From: Duganella rivi
GTDB lineage: Bacteria; Pseudomonadota; Gammaproteobacteria; Burkholderiales; Burkholderiaceae_D
DNA: 64,000 bases
Direction of reading: 5' to 3'
Assembly (NCBI RefSeq): GCF_009857435.1
Contig: NZ_WWCK01000006.1
Coordinates: 173,029 to 237,028, forward strand
The notes under the pieces were generated by a model. The model was not told where the DNA came from, made no database searches, and saw nothing but the letters and a program-made list of their open reading frames with translations. Shown piece by piece: positions 58,739 through 64,000 of this stretch (positions are counted from its first letter, which is position 1; each line of letters opens with the position of its first letter). Position numbers and translations under genes: made by a program.

Positions 58739-59967
58739 GATTTTCCTCCCGCCGCCGGCACGATCTTCCATGAACCGGGCGTCGGCTCTTGCAGATCCAG
58801 CTTGCGGCCGGTCAGCGCGGAGCGCAGCTGTGCTACGGCGGCTGCGTCCACGGTGTTTGGTTTGACCTTGACCACCAGCGCGTGATCCTTGTATTCCAGC
58901 GTGGCGATGATGTCGCGGCGCGGCAGTACGCTCAGCGCTTCGCCGAAGCCGGCGCTCAGGTTCACAAATTCATCCGCGCCGACTTCGCCGCTATTGGCTT
59001 TGGCGAGGCGGATGTTGCGGTTCATCTGATCCAGCGGCGCGGCGATCAGCGGCTCTTTCGGATAGACCGATTTGAAGGTCTGCTTCATCGCCTGATCTAC
59101 GGCCTTGGCCTCGTTCTTGAGGCGCATCCATTCGATGTTCAGGCCAACCACGTTGACCAGCAGCGCCGCCACGGCGATGCGCAGCGGCCAGCGCCAGCGC
59201 TGCCATGCGCGCGCCGAGCTGCCGCTGGCGCCCAATGCCGGCGCCAAGTCCAGCCCTGCGCTGCGCGCTGCGGCGACCCAGTGCTGCCATTGGTCTTCTT
59301 CCAGCGTCAGGTGCGGGATCTCGGCGGCCAGCGATTCAAAATGTGCTTTCTGCGCTTGGTTCAGGTACAGCGTCACCGGCTGGTCGCCGGCCAGTGCGCG
59401 CAGGGTTTGCAGCGCGGCTTGCGGTTGCGCCGGCAGCGTCAGGCCGAGGCCTTCGAATTGCGATTGGCGCAGGATCAGGTCAAAGCCTGCATCGCCTTGC
59501 AGCAGGGTGGCCGAAACGGCGCCCGGCTGGAACGGCAGGCACAGTTGCGACGGCACCACCGACACCGAATGCGCGCCTTGCGCCAGCAGTGCCTTGACCA
59601 GCACTTCCAGCCACGCGCGCTGCACTACGGCCACGGTGCGCAGGCCTTCGCTGTCTTCAGCGGTGGCGGCCAGCACGCAATCAGCCGGATCGCCCAGCAC
59701 TTGTTCTTCCACCAGCGCCGGCAGCGCGGCCTTCAGCTTGGCGGCCGACAGCGGCGGCGCTTTCACGCGCAGCAGGGTGGTGTCCGGCGCGGCCAGCAGC
59801 AGCACTACGCGGCGCGAAGAGGCCACCAGGTCTGCCAGATTGCCCAGCGGCGCCGAACCTTGTTGCAGCAGGTTGCCGCCGTCGCCCACCAGCGCGAACG
59901 GGCAGGTCTGGGCCGCGCCGCTGTCGACGCTGGCCTTGGCCGGATAGCGAATAAATAATGTCGTCAA
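58735..59967 (-). CDS. gspL: Type II secretion protein L
   Basis: 410 residues. N-terminal actin-like cytosolic domain that binds GspE (TLFIRYPAKASVDSG, VVLLLAAPDTTLLRVKAPPLSAAKLKAALPALVEEQVL), one membrane helix (PLRIAVAALLVNVVGLNIEWM), and a C-terminal periplasmic ferredoxin-like domain (IIATLEYKDHALVVKVKP). Confidence 0.92.
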   Translation of the reverse strand: MTTLFIRYPAKASVDSGAAQTCPFALVGDGGNLLQQGSAPLGNLADLVASSRRVVLLLAAPDTTLLRVKAPPLSAAKLKAALPALVEEQVLGDPADCVLAATAEDSEGLRTVAVVQRAWLEVLVKALLAQGAHSVSVVPSQLCLPFQPGAVSATLLQGDAGFDLILRQSQFEGLGLTLPAQPQAALQTLRALAGDQPVTLYLNQAQKAHFESLAAEIPHLTLEEDQWQHWVAAARSAGLDLAPALGASGSSARAWQRWRWPLRIAVAALLVNVVGLNIEWMRLKNEAKAVDQAMKQTFKSVYPKEPLIAAPLDQMNRNIRLAKANSGEVGADEFVNLSAGFGEALSVLPRRDIIATLEYKDHALVVKVKPNTVDAAAVAQLRSALTGRKLDLQEPTPGSWKIVPAAGGKS

Positions 59968-59994
59968 AGGATCTCGCTTTCGTTCATCGCTGTT

Positions 59995-60933
59995 CTAGTA
60001 TTCCCGTATCCATTCCACCGTGGTGTAGCCTCTTGCACGCTTCAGCAGCGACTGCGTTTCCAGCGTGGCGCGGTCCAGTTTCACGCGGCTGTAGGCCAGG
60101 AAGTAGTCGCTGCGCACACTGAAACTCACACCGGCCTTCTTGCCCTGCATCTGCGACACCCCCGTGAATGACCCCGTGTTCAGGTAGTACACGGTCTTGC
60201 GTGTGCTGACCATGGCCGCAGCATCCGACAGCGACAGTCCAGGCACCAGTGCCGACAACAACTCTGCCGGTGCAGTATTCACGTTCAGCGGCGTGGCGCT
60301 GGGCAGTATGATGACATAGTCGCGCAGCTGTTCAACGGCTTGCGGCGTAAAGCCCGCCACCGCCAGCAGATCTTCCACCCGCACCAGTCCAACCGGCTGG
60401 GTGGTCGTGGTGGTTTGCTGCGCGGGTGTGGGCTGAGCATTGGTCACCAAATCCGCCACGCCGCGCGCCAAGCTGGAATCCAGCCGCAAATTGTTCAGCA
60501 GGCGCTCGAAAACCTCTATCTCAGCAGTGTTGGGCTGCTTGCCGGCACCGGCAAGATTCGCCAGATTGTAGCGCGACTGCGCATCGATCATGCGGCCGGA
60601 CAGGGTGGCGTTGAAGTTCTCGCCCTGCTGGCGCTCACGCTCGACGTAATCATCGAGCCGCGTCTCTTCCAGCGGCGTGGCCCAAATGCCGTTCAGTTGC
60701 GTGACAAGTGGCGAGTCGTTAAAGTCCTGATTCAAGATCAAGCGGCTCAAATCCAGCGCACCGCGCAAAATCCAGCGCGTTTGCAGTTGCAGGCGCTGAT
60801 TTTCCATCGAGCGCACCTGCACCTGCTGCAACCAGAACAAGCTAGTGACGATGGTCACCGCCAGCGTGGTAAGCAGCAGCGCCGTGATGACGGCCACGCC
60901 TCGTTGCCGCTGTCGTTGCAAATGCGGCTTCAT
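59995..60933 (-). CDS. gspK: Type II secretion minor pseudopilin K
   Basis: 312 residues from ATG 60933 (overlap with the gspJ stop). Prepilin leader RQRQRG followed by VAVITALLLTTLAVTIV; as usual for GspK, position +5 lacks the glutamate that other pseudopilins have. The large helical insert domain (FERLLNNLRLDSSLARGVADLV) and NVNTAPAELLSALV are typical. It caps the pseudopilus tip with GspI and GspJ. Confidence 0.93.
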   Translation of the reverse strand: MKPHLQRQRQRGVAVITALLLTTLAVTIVTSLFWLQQVQVRSMENQRLQLQTRWILRGALDLSRLILNQDFNDSPLVTQLNGIWATPLEETRLDDYVERERQQGENFNATLSGRMIDAQSRYNLANLAGAGKQPNTAEIEVFERLLNNLRLDSSLARGVADLVTNAQPTPAQQTTTTTQPVGLVRVEDLLAVAGFTPQAVEQLRDYVIILPSATPLNVNTAPAELLSALVPGLSLSDAAAMVSTRKTVYYLNTGSFTGVSQMQGKKAGVSFSVRSDYFLAYSRVKLDRATLETQSLLKRARGYTTVEWIREY

Positions 60934-61577
60934 AGAGCCCCCAACAGGAAGGACTTCACCATCGGGATTTCCTGGCCCTGCTGCGTCATCGACACTTCCA
61001 GTCCGGTCGGGAGATTGGCGCTGCCAGCGGCGCCCGCAGTCGACACGCCGGCCGCGGCACGCCAGCCTGCATTGCCGGTACTCGCGCCGGGAATCCAGAA
61101 GCGCGTCGCCATGCCTTGCACGCCCGATTGCAGCGCCACGGCAGCCATGCTGGAATCGGTATCGGCCAGCGCGGCCTGCCACAGATTGTCGAGTTGCGTC
61201 AGTTCGCGGGTAGCCAGCGACTCGCGCCGCGTCAGCACGCCGCCCACAACGCGGTACGACACCACCTGCAAGCGCGTTGGCTGATTTTCGCCCATCACCA
61301 TGCGCACCAACGTGATGCGGTCATTCTCTGCCTGCATAAAGGCGCGGCTTTGCAGCAGCGCGCTATCGGCCAGATTCTCGCAATCGCTCTGCATCTGCGC
61401 GAACGCCAGTTGCAGGCCGCGCGTCTGCTCCATGCCGGCGGTCAGCGTGGAGCGCGAGCGGATGATGCTATCGAGCCCGCGCCAGCCCAGCACCGCGATG
61501 ATGGCGAGGATGGAAATCGCCAGCAGCAGTTCAATCAGCGTGAAACCAGGCTGTCGATGAACGCGTTTCATCATCAT
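60930..61577 (-). CDS. gspJ: Type II secretion minor pseudopilin J
   Basis: 215 residues. Leader cleavage at PG/FTLIELLLAISILAII with Glu at +5. The middle part has LQLAFAQMQSDCENLADSA, the family region. It starts at ATG 61577, overlapping the gspI stop; two more ATGs follow immediately, so the exact start is ambiguous by one or two codons. Confidence 0.92.
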   Translation of the reverse strand: MMMKRVHRQPGFTLIELLLAISILAIIAVLGWRGLDSIIRSRSTLTAGMEQTRGLQLAFAQMQSDCENLADSALLQSRAFMQAENDRITLVRMVMGENQPTRLQVVSYRVVGGVLTRRESLATRELTQLDNLWQAALADTDSSMAAVALQSGVQGMATRFWIPGASTGNAGWRAAAGVSTAGAAGSANLPTGLEVSMTQQGQEIPMVKSFLLGAL

Positions 61578-61948
61578 GGGCTCAGCACCAGTTGCACCAG
61601 CTTGATGATGCGGCGCTCAGGATGTGCGGCTTCAAACACGCTCACCTCCACGCGGCGGAAGCGCGGGTTCGGGCTGGCGATGACTTCTTCCTCGCACATC
61701 AGCAGCAGGTCGCCCTGCGGGCATTCGTAGGTTTGCTTGCCGATCGGCGGGAAGGACTTGGACAAGCGCATTTGCACCAGCCGGTTCTCGGCCGACCACG
61801 TGGCCATCATATTGGCGCGCAGGCCATCGCTGTTGGAGGTAAGGCTGCCGACCGCGCGCAGCGACGCAATCAGCGCGGTGGCGACGATCATCAGTGCGAC
61901 CAGCACTTCCAGCATGGTGAATCCGCGATGAGACGATGGCCGGCGCAT
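61574..61948 (-). CDS. gspI: Type II secretion minor pseudopilin I
   Basis: 124 residues. MRRPSSHRG/FTMLEVLVALMIVATALIAS with Glu at +5, followed by WSAENRLVQMRLS and a short beta domain. It forms the tip complex with GspJ and GspK. It begins 1 base after the gspH stop. Confidence 0.92.
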   Translation of the reverse strand: MRRPSSHRGFTMLEVLVALMIVATALIASLRAVGSLTSNSDGLRANMMATWSAENRLVQMRLSKSFPPIGKQTYECPQGDLLLMCEEEVIASPNPRFRRVEVSVFEAAHPERRIIKLVQLVLSP

Positions 61949-61949
61949 A

Positions 61950-62417
61950 TCAATCCACCGTGAAATGGCCGATGCCGTCGGCGCGGATGGCGATGCTGGC
62001 GCCGTCGCTGGACACCATATTCAGCACAAAGGGTTTGTCGACCGGCTCGCGGCCGAAGATGATGCGCAGCGTGGGTTCCGGCAGCGGCGGCGCCGGGTCG
62101 AGCAGCAGCGTGACCGGCGCGTTCTTGAATTCGCGCTCGCGCAGCAGGTCGTCGTTAACCACCTGCTCCCATTGCTTGTTGTCGTTGCGGATCATGAAGC
62201 GGTAGTTTTCCGGGCCTGCTTCAAAGGCGATCTGGCGGTTGCGCACGATGGCTTCATCGCGCGCCAGTTGCAGCAGCAGCGCGATGCGCTTGGCGTCCTG
62301 CTGCATCGACTGCTTCTGGCCCGGCAGCGCGTTGAGCGACACCAGCCCCAGGATGATGCCCAAGATGACCATCACCACCAGCAGTTCAATCAGCGTGAAG
62401 CCACGCTCGCGGCGCAT
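61950..62417 (-). CDS. gspH: Type II secretion minor pseudopilin H
   Basis: 155 residues. MRRERG/FTLIELLVVMVILGIILG leader, then LLQLARDEAIVRNRQIAFEAG and a GspH beta domain ending IAIRADGIGHFTVD. It links the tip complex to the GspG shaft. Confidence 0.92.
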   Translation of the reverse strand: MRRERGFTLIELLVVMVILGIILGLVSLNALPGQKQSMQQDAKRIALLLQLARDEAIVRNRQIAFEAGPENYRFMIRNDNKQWEQVVNDDLLREREFKNAPVTLLLDPAPPLPEPTLRIIFGREPVDKPFVLNMVSSDGASIAIRADGIGHFTVD

Positions 62418-62433
62418 GATCAGCGATCAGTAA

Positions 62434-62877
62434 TCAGTTATCCCAGGAGCCGATATCGGCGTCGTCGCCGGTGCCGCCAGGTTGACCATCAGCGCCGTAG
62501 GAGAAGATATCGATCTCGCCCTTGATGCCCGGCGACAGATACTGATACTGATTGCCCCATGGGTCTTTCGGCATCTTCTCAACGTAGCCGCCGGCCTTCC
62601 AGCCGTTAGCCGCTGGGCCGCCGGTTGGCTTTTCGATCAGGGCTTGCAGGCCTTGCTCGGTGGTCGGGTAGCGCTGGTTATCCAGCTTGTACAGTTTCAG
62701 CGCCTGCATCAGGGTCGCGATATCGACCTTGGCGGCGGCGATCTTGGATTCGCCGGTGCGGCTCAGCAGCTTAGGCACCACCAGCGCGGCCAGCACGCCC
62801 ATGATCACCACGACCACCATGATTTCGATCAGCGTAAAGCCGCGTTGCGCGCGGCTGCGAAGGTTCAGCTTTTTCAT
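62434..62877 (-). CDS. gspG: Type II secretion major pseudopilin G
   Basis: 147 residues from ATG 62877. MKKLNLRSRAQRG/FTLIEIMVVVVIMGVLAAL leader, then LYKLDNQRYPTTEQGLQALIEKP and PKDPWGNQYQYLSPG, with the Ca-site region near IFSYGADGQPGGTGDDADIG. First gene of the gsp operon. The ribosome site is weak and the 135-bp upstream gap must hold the operon promoter. Confidence 0.96.
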   Translation of the reverse strand: MKKLNLRSRAQRGFTLIEIMVVVVIMGVLAALVVPKLLSRTGESKIAAAKVDIATLMQALKLYKLDNQRYPTTEQGLQALIEKPTGGPAANGWKAGGYVEKMPKDPWGNQYQYLSPGIKGEIDIFSYGADGQPGGTGDDADIGSWDN

Positions 62878-63012
62878 AGTATGACAACACAAATAAAAAT
62901 GAGTGCAGAGTATAAGGCGGAATCAGGGCCCTTGCGACTTTTGGCCCTAATTTATCCGTTTTAGCGCTTAACGCGCCCTTAATATGACAGTTTCTTTACA
63001 AGACCTTACGCT

Positions 63013-64000
63013 TTAGTCGTGTTTACGGGCGCTCGCTTCCACCCGGGCGCGGGCGCCTTCGTTGCCGCCGCCATAACTTACCTTGGCCGGCGCCGTGCCC
63101 TTGCTCACTTGCGGCGCATCGCTCACGAACGGCGCGATGCCCAGCGCCGCGTCAATCTCCTGCGGGTAAATCAGGTAGCCGCGCGTGATGACTGCCGATA
63201 CCTTGCGCACGTCTTCAATGTTCTTGGTCGGATCGCCGTCCACCAGCACGATGTCGGCCAGCTTGCCCGCTGCGATGCTGCCGCGGTCATTGCTGGTGCG
63301 GGTGTAGCGCGCGCCGTTGCGGGTTGCCACTTGCAGCGCCTGCGCCGGCGTCAGGCCGGCTTTGACCAGCATCGCCAGTTCGGAGTGCAGCGTGAAGCCG
63401 GCGATATCGTCGGTACCGGCCACGATAGGCACACCGGCCTTGTACATGAGGCCGACGAATTCCACCATCTTGGCGTAGGACTTCTCGTAGCGCTTGAGCT
63501 GCGCGTCGCCATCGATCTTCATGGTGCCGACCTTGAAGCCGCGCGCCACGTCCGGCGGCATGTTCGCCGCCAGCGCCGCATACGGCTCGTTCATATCGCC
63601 GTCGCGCTGCTTGAGGAAGGCGAAGGTGGCCATGGTTGGATCGATCGAAATCTGCTTCTTGGCCAGCAAGGCGACGAAGTCCTTCACCGGCTTGGAGTTG
63701 AAGTCGAGATCCGCTACTTTTTCAGCAGGCAGCACAAAGCGGTTCAGGTTACGCGTTTCGGTATCCGGCTTGACGAGGAAGTTCAGCAGCACTTGGTTGA
63801 TGTGCTGGATTTCGTCGTAGCCCGCGTCCAGCGCTTCCTGCGCGCGCAGGCCGGCCGGGATGTGGCCGGACACGCGCATGCCGCGGCTGTGCGCATAGGC
63901 GATGGTGTCCTTCAGGATGGCTTTCGGGAAGGAGTTGTAAATCTTCAGCTGCGGATAGCCGCGCTGCGCGTACCAGTCGATCGCGTCCTTGGCTTGCTGC
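63013..64000 (-). CDS. Amidohydrolase family protein, C-terminal part (cut by window edge)
   Basis: The frame is open to the right edge and the start lies outside; about 329 residues are visible. YAHSRGMRVSGHIPAG holds a metal-ligand His and EIQHINQVLLN another. VPIVAGTDDIAGFTLHSELAMLVKAGLTPAQALQVATRNGA carries the catalytic Asp and the usual C-terminal signature, and GSIAAGKLADIVLVDGDP follows. Related proteins are secreted imidazolonepropionase- or prolidase-like hydrolases. The substrate is unknown. It is on the same strand as gspG but separated by 135 bases. Confidence 0.88.
   Translation of the reverse strand, partial: QQAKDAIDWYAQRGYPQLKIYNSFPKAILKDTIAYAHSRGMRVSGHIPAGLRAQEALDAGYDEIQHINQVLLNFLVKPDTETRNLNRFVLPAEKVADLDFNSKPVKDFVALLAKKQISIDPTMATFAFLKQRDGDMNEPYAALAANMPPDVARGFKVGTMKIDGDAQLKRYEKSYAKMVEFVGLMYKAGVPIVAGTDDIAGFTLHSELAMLVKAGLTPAQALQVATRNGARYTRTSNDRGSIAAGKLADIVLVDGDPTKNIEDVRKVSAVITRGYLIYPQEIDAALGIAPFVSDAPQVSKGTAPAKVSYGGGNEGARARVEASARKHD

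Overview
The window reads as a chromosomal segment of a high-GC betaproteobacterium, most likely Oxalobacteraceae (Massilia/Duganella/Janthinobacterium-like). I infer this from gene content and order: lpxL-like pair-dapF, DUF484-xerC, a DksA without its zinc-finger cysteines followed by a STAS gene and hslVU, an SAH riboswitch on ahcY, and a JDVT-CTERM/MrtJ sorting pair. No rRNA, tRNA, CRISPR array, transposase or prophage block was seen.

Layout. 1-6.8 kb: the cut start of a Fic protein gene, a small unknown gene, an M14 zinc carboxypeptidase, an S41 lipoprotein protease and a divergent LysR/MFS efflux pair. 6.85-9.55 kb: a TonB-dependent receptor. 9.6-14.45 kb: a lower-GC accessory island of nine small same-strand genes, mostly unknown. 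Most of them end at a recurring ~30-bp site with core GCTTCTGGCCG, and two are frameshifted; the whole resembles a gene-cassette array. 14.5-20 kb: aromatic keto-acid metabolism (fused indolepyruvate:ferredoxin oxidoreductase and hppD) with a divergent Lrp/AsnC regulator.

20-27 kb: a tightly overlapping minus-strand operon that I consider the most interesting known-parts/unknown-function system here. In transcription order it runs mrtJ (glutamic intramembrane protease), a JDVT-CTERM protein with a cytochrome c motif and repeated HYDIN/anchor-D domains, a TlpA-like thioredoxin, a DUF4266 lipoprotein ending in GGGGCGCN, a DUF3570 protein carrying a D-x-x-S-G-A-S flavinylation-like motif, apbE (FMN transferase) and dsbD. 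Together they suggest an extracytoplasmic flavin/thiol redox module. 27-32 kb: GNAT, cca, GST, a soluble lytic transglycosylase and 5-formyl-THF cyclo-ligase.

32.3-36.3 kb: methyl-cycle genes metK, ahcY (behind an SAH riboswitch), a small holin-like membrane protein and metF, all on the minus strand. 36.5-39.1 kb: two lipid A acyltransferase-family genes and dapF. 39.1-49.7 kb: a Sel1-repeat protein, a porin, DUF484, xerC, a COG0523 metallochaperone-type GTPase, zinc-finger-less dksA, a STAS protein, hslV-hslU and an XRE regulator.

49.7-62.9 kb: a complete-looking type II secretion operon (gspG-H-I-J-K-L-M-N-D-E-F-C, minus strand, no gspO in the window), followed directly by a PlpD-type patatin phospholipase. 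63-64 kb: the 3' part of an amidohydrolase gene. Several very long ORFs opposite real genes (for example opposite gspD, the TonB receptor and S41) are high-GC shadows and are left out.
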